This document shows positions 1 through 8,038 of a DNA stretch of 26,189 nucleotides, piece after piece. Origin of the DNA: Gemmatimonadota bacterium. Lineage in GTDB: Bacteria; 4572-55; J002. Location: positions 1 through 26,189 of the forward strand of contig RFFQ01000174.1 in NCBI GenBank assembly GCA_003697105.1. The letters are read 5' to 3'. The translations under genes were made by a program, and so were the position numbers. Below the pieces are notes generated by a model. That model was not told the DNA's origin and ran no database searches. It saw nothing but the letters and a program-made list of their open reading frames with translations. Within the stretch, counting starts at the first letter, position 1. Each line of letters starts with the position of its first letter.

Positions 1-28
1 AAAGGAGAAACGCCCTATGTCATCAAAA

Positions 29-112
29 TTACGAAATGTCAACAGAACCTAGTTCCTCTTTCGCCTTTTTAAGAAATTGTTTCAAGTATGTTTCATTGAT
101 AAGCATGAACAT
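29..112 (-). CDS. Possible 27-residue micro-protein
   Basis: A short frame encodes MFMLINETYLKQFLKKAKEE followed by LGSVDIS. It is preceded by AGGAG four bases before the ATG, which is a good ribosome binding site. It lies downstream, on the same strand, of the promoter-like site at 482-511, but hairpins with U-runs intervene. The peptide is Lys-rich and could form one amphipathic helix; there is no signal peptide or known motif that I recognise. The main support is the ribosome binding site, so a chance frame remains quite possible. Confidence 0.2.
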   Translation of the reverse strand: MFMLINETYLKQFLKKAKEELGSVDIS

Positions 113-142
113 CTTTCTCCTGTAAGCTCAAGAGTCATCCGC

Positions 143-170
143 TTGATATTGTTATAAATTGTGTTATATT
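143..170 (+). promoter_or_regulatory. Possible sigma70-type promoter, plus strand
   Basis: TTGATA (143-148) and TATATT (165-170) are separated by 16 bases. Transcription would start near 177 and run into the hairpin AGCTACC/GGTAGCT at 297-314, followed by TTTT. The region is AT-rich, so a chance match is possible, and no convincing gene follows. Confidence 0.22.
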
Positions 171-174
171 GAGG

Positions 175-300
175 CATTTATGAATGTAAAAATCCCACAA
201 GAATAGGAATTTGTAGATTAATGAAATTAAAACACCATTCTAACCATCATGATCCATTCGTGAATGCAAAAACCTCCGCCATAACGCGGATTTGTGAGCT
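175..300. repeat. Two diverged copies of a ~46-base element
   Basis: Positions 175-219 and 255-300 can be aligned. Both begin CATT-N2-TGAATG, continue with an A-run and a C-rich stretch, and share TTTGT near the right end. The first 18 bases agree well, but overall only about 26 of 46 positions match. The second copy contains the hairpin TCCGC/GCGGA. The area is AT-rich, so part of the similarity may be chance. Confidence 0.25.
267..290 (-). terminator. Possible intrinsic terminator
   Basis: Read on the minus strand, a 5-bp GC-rich stem (TCCGC/GCGGA) with a 6-base loop is followed by GG and five T residues. The stem is short, so efficiency is doubtful. Confidence 0.3.
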
Positions 301-475
301 ACCGGTGGGTAGCTTTTCAACCCAAATTCAAACATATCGGAAAAATAGACCACTAAAACCATTAGAATTTATGCACCGGCGATGCCCGCGGGCAAAAATC
401 AACTTGAAAACAAAAACCGCCTGACACCTCACCCTAACCAACATCATAAAATAAGAGATTATACTTATAAGTTAC
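267..475 (-). ncRNA. Candidate small RNA or leader transcript
   Basis: A transcript starting near 475 from the promoter at 482-511 would run leftwards through GCCCGCGGGC (a palindrome near 386), the hairpin AGCTACC/GGTAGCT (297-314) and the hairpin TCCGC-GTTATG-GCGGA followed by GGTTTTTG (290-267), which resembles an intrinsic terminator. It would be about 210 bases. No known RNA family was recognised. It could instead be an attenuated leader for a gene beyond the left edge of the window, or have no function. Confidence 0.25.
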
Positions 476-481
476 AAAAAC

Positions 482-511
482 AGTATAGTATTGGATGCAT
501 CGAGTTGTCAA
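482..511 (-). promoter_or_regulatory. Promoter-like site, minus strand
   Basis: A perfect -35 hexamer TTGACA (511-506) and a 5-of-6 -10 hexamer TATACT (487-482) are separated by 18 bases. Transcription would start near 475 and run towards the left edge of the window. This is among the best promoter matches in the window, yet no convincing gene lies immediately downstream. Confidence 0.4.
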
Positions 512-610
512 GACCCAAATTATATTTTTATTGCGTATCACCGTGACCATTCATTTTTGTTTGAAATTGTAACGATTAAACGCTCCCGGTATTTTCTCTA
601 AAAATAGCAC

Positions 611-648
611 TAAAGCAAAACCCGCCACCAGACCTCAGTAGCGGGTTA
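611..648 (-). terminator. Intrinsic terminator of the peptidase/ABC operon
   Basis: On the minus strand, AACCCGC (647-641) pairs with GCGGGTT (625-619) across a 15-base loop and is followed by TTGCTTT. It lies about 25 bases past the stop codon of the M1-permease fusion gene, so it probably ends that operon. Confidence 0.65.
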
Positions 649-672
649 TTCCAAACAGTCTTTCATACAAAT

Positions 673-3600
673 CTACCGCTCAAAAAGCAGCACCACTTTA
701 TCCCCGCCGGATGTTGCTTTTTTAGTGTTATCATCCGGTTGGCGGTCGATCAGTTTATTTAACGGATCGATTCCGGCACGGCTAGGCTCTTGATCGACCA
801 CAATTTCAAACATCATCTGGGGTTGATCGATCTTGTGCTTCTCCAAATAGAGCACCTCACCCCAGAGTGAATTTTCCCCGGAGCCCTCACCGGCAAACAC
901 ACCAATGTCGATCCAGTCATTAATCGGGATTTCGGTCTCGTTGCCGAGACTATCAGCGCGAATTTTCTTCGCCTCGACCTCAACCGTCACTTGATATTTC
1001 CCATCCTCACGGAGATAATAAGTTACCGCTCCGGTCTTATTTTCGTAGAGCGTAATCGTGCGGAACATATCATCGATGATGTATTTCAGCGAGTCCGGCG
1101 TTGCGGCTTCAATATAGCTCAAAAACTCTGTTGAGGTGGTGTAGGGCGGCTTCTGGAATTTAACCGCCGTTACATAATCTTTCAGCGCCCGGTTCAAATT
1201 CGCTTCGCCGATATAATCTTTGAGGGCGTACATCACCAAACTGCCTTTGCGATAGTGGATGTACCCTTGCCGCGATCCCACGCGATAAAGCGGCATTTCT
1301 TTCAGCAGTTCCCCGCTACGTCCTTGCAAATATTGGTCAAGCTCGTACCGGAGAAAACGTCGCATTTTTTCTGCACCGTATTCCTTCTCCATGACCATCA
1401 GCGCCGCATATTGAGACATGGTTTCCGACATGACCGTTGCGCCTTCCACATTGGCACTAACCACCTGATGTGCCCACCATTGATGTGCGATCTCATGCGC
1501 GGTCACATAAAACACATAATCAATGGCACTCTCATCCTTCAACCGAGCAATAAAGCCAAGCCCTTCGGAATAGGGAATTGTGTTGGGGAAAGATTGCGCA
1601 AAACGCGCATAACCCGGGAACTCCAGAATCCGAGCCTGCCGGTGCTGGTAGGGTCCAAAATTCACGGTGTAATAATCAAACGATTTTTGGATCGCCTCAA
1701 TCATTCGATCCACATTGTACGGATGTTTCGGATCATAGTAAATTTCGATATTCACATCGTGCCATTTATCCCGCTTGATGGCGTAATCCGCACTCAAAAA
1801 GGAGTAAAAATTGAGGATCGGCGCATCCATCTGGTAATGAAAGTAGTGTCGAGCTCCCTCCTGCCAGTCGTACTGCAAATAGCCCGGTGCGATGGCAATC
1901 TGTCCCGCATCCGTGCTGACCGTCGTCTCAAACGTGACCCAATCGGCATCTTGTGTGATGTAATTCTGCTGTCTTGCAGTGGTGTCGGTCAGGCTTGCCA
2001 TGAGGTCATTTTTCGGCGGTAAACCATACTTTTTGCGGTCATTTTTGTCTGCGAGTTCTTGGTTGGGGTCGTAACCAAAATGGGGAAAATACCCATAATT
2101 GTTGATGAACGTCCCATTGTACACAATATCCGTGTTGGAGCCACTGTTGACAAAACCGGGATGGGTAAACCGGAGGTCAAAGTGCATCTGGACGGAATCT
2201 CCCGGCGGCATGGGTGGATCGATCCGGTATATCAGATAATCCACATCGTTATCCTGATGAATGATGTGTGCGTTGGGGATTGCCATCGATTGCACAGCTT
2301 TGGTTTCAATCTGTACCAGTACGGTGTCAATTGGAGAGGTCGTTTTATTGATGATGCCATACGTGCCGCGTACATCCAGCCGCAGCTCTTGGGGGTAAAT
2401 GTCCACCGAGCACTGCACTGCCGCGATGGTGGGTTGCGGGAGGTTCTCATATTTTTTGTATGTCTTTTCGTATTCTGCGCGCCGTTTTTCGCGCTGTTTG
2501 CGAGTAGAATAGTCGTTCAGAAGGTTGGTATTGTAGAAAATGTAACTGCCAACCAGTATAAAGCCGCTCAGTGCCAACAGAAATACCCTTACCGTTGGGG
2601 GGGAGAGGCGTGCTTTTGCCTGCTTTAGGCGCGCCCGGAGCGAATCTTCCGTACCCCGCACCCAAAACCAAAGGGATGAAACCATGAGCATCACCGCAAA
2701 TAAGCTCCAGTAGGTCCGAAACCAAACCAGCGGCACAACAAAATGCCCGTAACCGTTCATATCCGAATAGGGTGCCTCCGGCGCTAAACCGTAACGATAA
2801 AGGTTGTGATCCCACCCCATCACCTGCAGGACGATCATCAAAATGTAGTAGAGTACCATCAGCATGTAGCCCATGTATTTGTTGTTGACCCATACGTGAA
2901 AAAACATGGCGAGGGCACAGAGCAGAATGTAAGCGGAAAATCGATGTAAAAACAACCCTTTTGCATACAGCGCCGGTTCAAAATGCGTATATCCGCGATA
3001 TAGTTGGGCACCCATTGCACCACACATGACCACCAGCAATGTGAAGCCAACAACCAGTACCAGTGCCGTGAATTTGGACCCGAATGGCACCCAGTCCGGC
3101 AGTGGCAAGGCATCGTACATGACATTGAGTTTGATTTGTCGCTCCTTCCAGACCAACTCTCCGGTATAGAACGTGATGATGATCAGCATAAATAAGGCGA
3201 AGTTACCATCAATAACATTCAGAACCAAACGGGTAACCGGATAGACGGCAGTCCCGTAGAGTTGGTCTGTAAGTGAAAGTCCGGCAATGAGGTTAATCAA
3301 CCCAAAAATCATCACGACGAGGTAAGGCACACTTTTTATAATCGAGATAAATTCCAGTTTGGTTTGGCTCAAAAACTGCCGGAAATAGAGCCCCAATGAG
3401 AAGGTCTGAGTGACTTGGGAAATGGGCGCGGGAGAGAAAACCACGAATGCCTCGTTCTCAATCACCGGTTTGGCGCTCTGGCGATGGCGATGTAACGGTT
3501 TACGTTCCGTTGAAAATTGGAATTTTGCGATGGATAGAGCCAGTAAAATCAGGCTGACGCCCGCCCATAATAGCCGGTTGTACAGAATCCAGCCCACCAG

Positions 3601-4302
3601 GGGAGGCACGAGGGCATTTTTTTCGGCGGATGTCCAGTAGCGAGTGGTGAGGTCCATAGCGCCAGAGGCAAACGGATCGAGCAGAGCCGCCACAACTTGA
3701 TTTTCGACATCACTAAGCAGATTCCCGGTGATCGCAAAACCGACAAACACCGCAATAATACCAACGTAGGTGTAAAGCATACTGCGCGTAAATACCGCCA
3801 AGGCAAAACAGATTGCCCCCACCACGATGATATTCGGTAAGGCGATCATCAAGGCGCCGTAGAGATAAGGTGCGAGCATAAATTCGCCGATCCGCGCCGG
3901 GTCGAGCCACGGCATCCACGAACCCACCAGCAAACCGAAGGCTGTCCCAGAAATCGCGATAAACGAGACCACCACACCGCCGGCAAAACGTCCCATCAGA
4001 TAATCAAATTTACTTATGGGCGTCGTAAAAAATGTGGAATCCGTGCCCAGTTCAAAATCCCGGATGAGTGCGGTGGAGATAAATGCCGGAATCAGAAACA
4101 TGCCTAAAATGCTCATCGTGCCTAGCATTTGCAGGATAACAAACGGAGCGTTGCGGTGGACGTTACCAATCGCCGACCCCACACGCACCGCATCCGTCGT
4201 GATGGCGGCGAAGGTCAGGGCGAAAAAAACCGCAAAAAATATCCAGACCATCGGGCGTTTCAACCGTGTTTTAATCTCAAAGGTGAAAATTTCCCAAAAC
4301 AT
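673..4302 (-). CDS. ABC-2 permease fused to an M1-family metallopeptidase
   Basis: This 1209-residue protein joins two activities. Roughly residues 1-590 are a polytopic membrane region with two ABC-2-type bundles; the last helix is near 568-588. The rest is an M1 (aminopeptidase N-like) module, expected outside the cytoplasm. Its zinc site is HEIAH at 936-940 with a downstream glutamate in the motif MSETMSQY (E960), and the later motif YRKGSLVMYAL fits the region holding the M1 catalytic tyrosine. I chose the ATG at 4302, ten codons inside the longest frame, because AGGAAGG lies 7 bases before it and the product then begins MFWEIFTFEIK, as expected for an ABC-2 permease. It starts 31 bases after the stop of the M29 peptidase gene. 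Fusions of this kind are known, mainly in Bacteroidota-like genomes, and they usually act with a separate ATPase; here the candidate is the one at 7160-8038. The substrate is unknown. Confidence 0.9.
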   Translation of the reverse strand: MFWEIFTFEIKTRLKRPMVWIFFAVFFALTFAAITTDAVRVGSAIGNVHRNAPFVILQMLGTMSILGMFLIPAFISTALIRDFELGTDSTFFTTPISKFDYLMGRFAGGVVVSFIAISGTAFGLLVGSWMPWLDPARIGEFMLAPYLYGALMIALPNIIVVGAICFALAVFTRSMLYTYVGIIAVFVGFAITGNLLSDVENQVVAALLDPFASGAMDLTTRYWTSAEKNALVPPLVGWILYNRLLWAGVSLILLALSIAKFQFSTERKPLHRHRQSAKPVIENEAFVVFSPAPISQVTQTFSLGLYFRQFLSQTKLEFISIIKSVPYLVVMIFGLINLIAGLSLTDQLYGTAVYPVTRLVLNVIDGNFALFMLIIITFYTGELVWKERQIKLNVMYDALPLPDWVPFGSKFTALVLVVGFTLLVVMCGAMGAQLYRGYTHFEPALYAKGLFLHRFSAYILLCALAMFFHVWVNNKYMGYMLMVLYYILMIVLQVMGWDHNLYRYGLAPEAPYSDMNGYGHFVVPLVWFRTYWSLFAVMLMVSSLWFWVRGTEDSLRARLKQAKARLSPPTVRVFLLALSGFILVGSYIFYNTNLLNDYSTRKQREKRRAEYEKTYKKYENLPQPTIAAVQCSVDIYPQELRLDVRGTYGIINKTTSPIDTVLVQIETKAVQSMAIPNAHIIHQDNDVDYLIYRIDPPMPPGDSVQMHFDLRFTHPGFVNSGSNTDIVYNGTFINNYGYFPHFGYDPNQELADKNDRKKYGLPPKNDLMASLTDTTARQQNYITQDADWVTFETTVSTDAGQIAIAPGYLQYDWQEGARHYFHYQMDAPILNFYSFLSADYAIKRDKWHDVNIEIYYDPKHPYNVDRMIEAIQKSFDYYTVNFGPYQHRQARILEFPGYARFAQSFPNTIPYSEGLGFIARLKDESAIDYVFYVTAHEIAHQWWAHQVVSANVEGATVMSETMSQYAALMVMEKEYGAEKMRRFLRYELDQYLQGRSGELLKEMPLYRVGSRQGYIHYRKGSLVMYALKDYIGEANLNRALKDYVTAVKFQKPPYTTSTEFLSYIEAATPDSLKYIIDDMFRTITLYENKTGAVTYYLREDGKYQVTVEVEAKKIRADSLGNETEIPINDWIDIGVFAGEGSGENSLWGEVLYLEKHKIDQPQMMFEIVVDQEPSRAGIDPLNKLIDRQPDDNTKKATSGGDKVVLLFER

Positions 4303-4333
4303 GGTTAACCTTCCTAAATTGAGGTATGGCAAT

Positions 4334-5440
4334 CTATTTAAAGATCACGAACTCGCCATTTTCATAAATGACGTCGCCATCTGCGTAAATCACGCCGCCG
4401 TCACGCATATTACAAAGCATATCCCAGTGGATAGCCGAAATATTTTTGCCTAACGATTCCGGAATAGAGCGCCCCAGTGCCAGATGAATCGTCCCGCCGA
4501 TTTTCTCATCGAAGAGCATATTTTTGGAAAAACGCTGAATGTTGTAATTCGTCCCGACGGCAATCTCCCCAACATACCGCGCACCCGCATCGGTTTCCAG
4601 CAATTGCTGGAGCAACGCTTCCCCTTTGGCGGCAGTGGCTTCAACAACCTTCCCCTTTTCAAAGGTCAGCCGGATATCTTCCACTTCCTGCCCGTTAAAG
4701 ATGCCGGGGAAGCTAAAGCGGATATGTCCTTCTACACTATCCTCCACAGGACCCGTAAAGACTTCACCATCCGGAAAATTCATCTTCCCGGAACAATTGA
4801 TCCACTTTCGTCCTTCCACAGACAGCCGCAAATCGGTATCAGCAGAGACAAAATGAATCTGCTTTTTGGTATCCAAAAATTGGCAAATTTTCTCCTGTTT
4901 TGCATGAATTTCGCGCCAGATGGAAACCGGATCATCGGCATCCAAGTAACAGGCTTGGTAAACAAAATCTTCGTAATCCGCTAAGGACATGCTGGCTTCC
5001 TGAGCATTGCCCCGTGTTGGGAAGAGCGTACCACACCAACGCATCTCACCCCGGGCAAGGCGATTAAACAAGGTGTTCATGAGTTCCGACTGTGCCTGTG
5101 TTGCCCGCTTTTGCCGCTCAGGGTTCACATGAGTAAAAATACGTGGATTTTCACTACCCATCAGACTGAGCGCGACATCTATTGTCTCTGATAGTTTCCA
5201 TTTGTAATCGTGGATAAAGCCAATTTGGTCATCCGTGCCGTATTTGAACAGAATTTCCTGAAGCTCGGGGTGAACGATCTGAATTGCCGGATGCGCCCCC
5301 CGTAAAATGGCGGCGTGATAACACGCTTTCATTAGGGGATAGGTGACATATTCTCCCTGAATCAACAGCGTTTCGCCGGGTTGAATCGCTAACGAATAGT
5401 CCATCAAGATTTCAGCGTGCTTTTGTATGCGGTGATCCAT
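4334..5440 (-). CDS. M29-family aminopeptidase (aminopeptidase T/AmpS-like)
   Basis: This is a 368-residue cytosolic protein with no signal peptide. Characteristic M29 segments are visible in the C-terminal half: GEIAVGTNYNI, NMLFDEKIGGTIHLALG and SAIHWDMLCNMRDGG. In characterised M29 enzymes a two-metal site is built from two Glu, His, Tyr, His and Asp. The His of IHLALG and the HWD pair are present. The Tyr expected seven residues after the first His appears to be Ile (HLALGRSI). M29 enzymes remove N-terminal residues from peptides. AAGGAGGAG precedes the ATG. A 137-base gap separates it from pabC upstream, and the M1-permease fusion follows 31 bases downstream, so the two peptidase genes are probably co-transcribed. 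Confidence 0.85.
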   Translation of the reverse strand: MDHRIQKHAEILMDYSLAIQPGETLLIQGEYVTYPLMKACYHAAILRGAHPAIQIVHPELQEILFKYGTDDQIGFIHDYKWKLSETIDVALSLMGSENPRIFTHVNPERQKRATQAQSELMNTLFNRLARGEMRWCGTLFPTRGNAQEASMSLADYEDFVYQACYLDADDPVSIWREIHAKQEKICQFLDTKKQIHFVSADTDLRLSVEGRKWINCSGKMNFPDGEVFTGPVEDSVEGHIRFSFPGIFNGQEVEDIRLTFEKGKVVEATAAKGEALLQQLLETDAGARYVGEIAVGTNYNIQRFSKNMLFDEKIGGTIHLALGRSIPESLGKNISAIHWDMLCNMRDGGVIYADGDVIYENGEFVIFK

Positions 5441-5577
5441 GTAAACTCCTCCTTTTCAAAGATTAGGCGTTAATGATCTTAGGTTATAAATGCACTTTAA
5501 CAGCGCACCATAGCGGTGTTTACCCGTATCCCAACAGAGATAAAGCCAGAAGGTATCTGTAATTGAATCCCTTTACG

Positions 5578-6183
5578 TTATCGGGTGATCTGGTGAATGG
5601 AAATCGCCGGGCTGGTCTCTAAATCGAGCATTGCATTGATCAATTTGACCGTAATGAACCGGTTTAAATCGCGGGGGCGTAATTGGGCTTCATAAATCTG
5701 GCCAGTTTGCAGTAACCGCTCCCGTTGCGTTCCCCGCAGTAGGGGGAAGGCTGGTGTGAACCACCGTTTGCCATCAAAAAATGCTAGATTGCTGTAAGTG
5801 GTATCGGTAATCCATCCGTTTTTGATGATGATAATTTCTTCTGTTGGTCCACAACGTGCCATGCGTTTGAGCTGATTCAGGTGGGCGCGATTGACAAACT
5901 TATAGGCGTAATGGATCGTATCCGCCGGAACCAGTTTGAGCCGGGTTATCCGGCGCACGGTGTAGGGCACAAATTCAATGGATTCAATGTCCTGCCGGTA
6001 GGTCACCCGGCATTTATGGAGTCCTTCGGGGAAGTCTTCCGGCAGGTGGATCACGGTGCGGAGGTCAATGTAGCCAGTGCAACCCCATCGCTCTTGCCGG
6101 GCACGATTCAACCGCTGATTGTGGGATTCGACATTGTGTAAAACACGATGTTCAACTTTGAGGGTCTCGAATAATTGGCACAT
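5578..6183 (-). CDS. pabC: Aminotransferase class IV, aminodeoxychorismate lyase-like
   Basis: This is a fold-type IV PLP enzyme of 201 residues. Its probable role is to convert 4-amino-4-deoxychorismate to p-aminobenzoate and pyruvate for folate synthesis. The likely PLP lysine is in YAYKFVNRAHLN. The segment GWITDTTYSNLAFFDGKRW and the motif TPAFPLLRGTQRERLL are typical of the family. The product is shorter than classical PabC (about 270 residues), as is common for versions encoded beside a short PabB. The longest frame starts at 6282, but the ATG at 6183 gives the expected N-terminus MCQLFETLKVEHR, and a 32-base overlap with the end of pabB suggests translational coupling. A branched-chain-type aminotransferase activity cannot be excluded by sequence alone, but the pabB neighbour argues for PabC. 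Confidence 0.85.
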   Translation of the reverse strand: MCQLFETLKVEHRVLHNVESHNQRLNRARQERWGCTGYIDLRTVIHLPEDFPEGLHKCRVTYRQDIESIEFVPYTVRRITRLKLVPADTIHYAYKFVNRAHLNQLKRMARCGPTEEIIIIKNGWITDTTYSNLAFFDGKRWFTPAFPLLRGTQRERLLQTGQIYEAQLRPRDLNRFITVKLINAMLDLETSPAISIHQITR

Positions 6184-7144
6184 AAATTTTATCCAACAGT
6201 TCCTGATATTCCGCTTCAACCTGACTGAGATGAGTGATCCCGCCACCACTCCGAAAAAACAACTGCCCTTGGCGTTGCTCAATGTAGCGGATCAAGACAC
6301 CACTATCGAGGTTTCGCCCGTCAAAATAGCCGAAAATGCCGGTATAATAGCCCCGGCTTTGCTGTTCTGCCGCCCGAATAATTTCGACCGTCTTTTTCTT
6401 GGGTGCCCCGCTGATAGAGCCTGCCGGTAGTAGTTGAAAGATCACATCTCCGATGTGGGCGGGGTAATCTGGCGGCAACTCTCCCACAATTTTAGAACTC
6501 ACTTGCAACAGATTTTTCTGGCGGGTCTGAAGATGCTCCACATACCGGAATTTTTCCACACGAACCCGTTTGGCAACCCGGTTCAAGTCATTGCGAATCA
6601 GATCAACAATCGTCACATGTTCGGCAAGTTCCTTTTCATCGGCAAGTATGGTCTCCCGGGCATGGGGTAGATCGGCATCGATGGTACCTTTCATCGGATA
6701 TGAAGCAATCTGCCCGTTATAAATCTGGACAAAAATCTCTGGAGAAAAGACCACAAACCGATCCCGCCACCAAAGTTTGTAAGGCGCCTGGCTGTGGTTG
6801 AATATATCCAACAATGTTAAATTTGTTTTAAGCCGGGTAGGAAAGGTTAAGTTTAGCAGATACGAATTGCCGGCTTGAATCTCCCGCAAGACCCGCTGAA
6901 ATGCCATTTGATACCGCTCAAACGGCATTGGAACGGCATCAAACTGAATATTTTCAGGTAACGGTGATGGTAGGGTAGGGTGTCCAACGCCATTAATAGT
7001 AAATCGGATGCGGGTGGCATCGATCTCACTCCACCGGAAAAGGTGGGGCTGTTGCATCTCAAAATCGATGAGAAACAAAAACGGTATGCGGTGTGCCCCG
7101 TAGTGGTTCATCTGGCAAATGGTGTCTGTTGGTGTTGACCCCAT
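6152..7144 (-). CDS. pabB: Aminodeoxychorismate synthase component I
   Basis: This is a 330-residue chorismate-binding enzyme that aminates chorismate to 4-amino-4-deoxychorismate, normally using ammonia from the PabA glutaminase. Visible family motifs are SYPMKGTI (containing the active-site lysine of PabB enzymes), EHVTIVDLIRNDLNRV, LLPAGSISGAPKKKTVEII and FRSGGGITHLS. The N-terminal part is short compared with E. coli PabB (about 450 residues). AAGG lies 8 bases before the ATG. The gene starts 15 bases after the ABC ATPase gene and overlaps pabC at its 3' end. No pabA is present in the window, so the glutaminase must be encoded elsewhere. Its place inside an ABC/peptidase gene cluster is unusual. 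Confidence 0.92.
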   Translation of the reverse strand: MGSTPTDTICQMNHYGAHRIPFLFLIDFEMQQPHLFRWSEIDATRIRFTINGVGHPTLPSPLPENIQFDAVPMPFERYQMAFQRVLREIQAGNSYLLNLTFPTRLKTNLTLLDIFNHSQAPYKLWWRDRFVVFSPEIFVQIYNGQIASYPMKGTIDADLPHARETILADEKELAEHVTIVDLIRNDLNRVAKRVRVEKFRYVEHLQTRQKNLLQVSSKIVGELPPDYPAHIGDVIFQLLPAGSISGAPKKKTVEIIRAAEQQSRGYYTGIFGYFDGRNLDSGVLIRYIEQRQGQLFFRSGGGITHLSQVEAEYQELLDKIYVPIIRDPQS

Positions 7145-7159
7145 GCGATAACCTTACCC

Positions 7160-8038
7160 TCAATTCATGGCGTTTTGGTTCAAGGTTGTAAAATAGACAT
7201 CCTCCAGATCAGGCTCGACAGCTTCAAATGTCCCATCCGGTTGTTCTGGACAATAGACGTGAATCACCGGACGCCCAGACACCAAGCGGGTTGAAATCAC
7301 GTGATAATCCCGCTGGTAACCCGCCAATTGTGACTTTTCAATAGTTTTTTTCCAAATGAAACCCCGCAATTCGTCAATCGTTTGAAGCGGTTTGCCCATT
7401 CGCAGGACGTTCCCCTTGGAGATAATCGCCATTTGGCTACACAAGTTCGCCACGTCATCTACAATATGAGTGGAGAGAATCACCACCCTATTTTCGCCGA
7501 TTTCACTAAGCAGATTATTGAATCGATTCCGTTCGGCGGGGTCAAGTCCAGCGGTTGGCTCATCCACAATAATCAATTTTGGATTGCCCAACAACGCCTG
7601 CGCAATGCCAAAACGTTGTTTCATTCCACCGGAGTAACTGCCCAAATGCTTCTTGCGAACGCTATATAAATTGGTTTGGTGCAGGAGCTTTTCAACCACG
7701 TCTTTACGTTCCTGTTTACGGTTGATGCCTTTCAACACCGCAAAATGGTCTAACATACGTTCCGCAGACACTTTCGGATAGACTCCAAATTCCTGAGGTA
7801 GATAACCCAACACCTGGCGTACTCGATCTTTTTGGCGCAACACGTTAATATCATCCAACTGAATGGTGCCGGTGTCCGGGTCTTGTAGCGTGGCAATGGT
7901 GCGCATAAGGGTGGATTTCCCCGCCCCATTGGGACCCAACAAGCCAAACATGCCGGTCGGAATGGTTAAATTGACATTTTTCAGTGCTTGTATTCCGTTA
8001 CGATAGGTTTTAGAGAGATTCTCAATCTTGAGTTCCAT
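7160..8038 (-). CDS. ABC transporter ATP-binding protein
   Basis: This is a 292-residue cytoplasmic nucleotide-binding subunit. The Walker A motif GPNGAGKST is at about 35-43, followed by the Q-loop region GYLPQEFGVYP, the signature YSGGMKQRFGIA, Walker B LIIVDEPTAGLDP and the switch histidine in STHIVDDV. Low similarity after about residue 220 is normal for the C-terminal extension of this ABC-2-type class. I chose the ATG at 8038, 48 codons inside the longest frame, because the product then begins MELKIENLSKTY, as in homologues, and AGAGGA lies just upstream. It overlaps the regulator gene by 17 bases. No ordinary permease is adjacent; the likely partner is the M1-fused permease further down the cluster. 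Confidence 0.93.
   Translation of the reverse strand: MELKIENLSKTYRNGIQALKNVNLTIPTGMFGLLGPNGAGKSTLMRTIATLQDPDTGTIQLDDINVLRQKDRVRQVLGYLPQEFGVYPKVSAERMLDHFAVLKGINRKQERKDVVEKLLHQTNLYSVRKKHLGSYSGGMKQRFGIAQALLGNPKLIIVDEPTAGLDPAERNRFNNLLSEIGENRVVILSTHIVDDVANLCSQMAIISKGNVLRMGKPLQTIDELRGFIWKKTIEKSQLAGYQRDYHVISTRLVSGRPVIHVYCPEQPDGTFEAVEPDLEDVYFTTLNQNAMN

Noticed and set aside
261-314. Resemblance to a c-di-GMP (GEMM-I) riboswitch: GCAAA, CCTCCG and a later GCTACCGG on the plus strand
   Set aside because: The order is suggestive but the paired GGCAAACC/GGGUUGCC closing elements and the GAAA tetraloop hairpin are missing, and no gene lies downstream on that strand.
221-424. A 67-codon plus-strand frame in the left intergenic region
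   Set aside because: The possible ribosome binding site is poorly spaced, the frame runs across hairpins, and the composition (many His, Lys, Arg and Thr with no pattern) does not look like a protein family.
1255-2628. Long plus-strand frames of 255 and 189 codons
   Set aside because: They lie antisense to the M1 domain, whose zinc motif and family segments are clear; their translations look like reverse-strand shadows.
4484-4984. A 166-codon plus-strand frame
   Set aside because: It is antisense to the M29 peptidase, whose conserved motifs cover the same bases.
5490-5530. Hairpin AACACCGC/GCGCTGTT between pabC and the M29 gene as a terminator
   Set aside because: The stem has a mismatch and no U-run follows, so it is too weak to call; the two genes may be co-transcribed.
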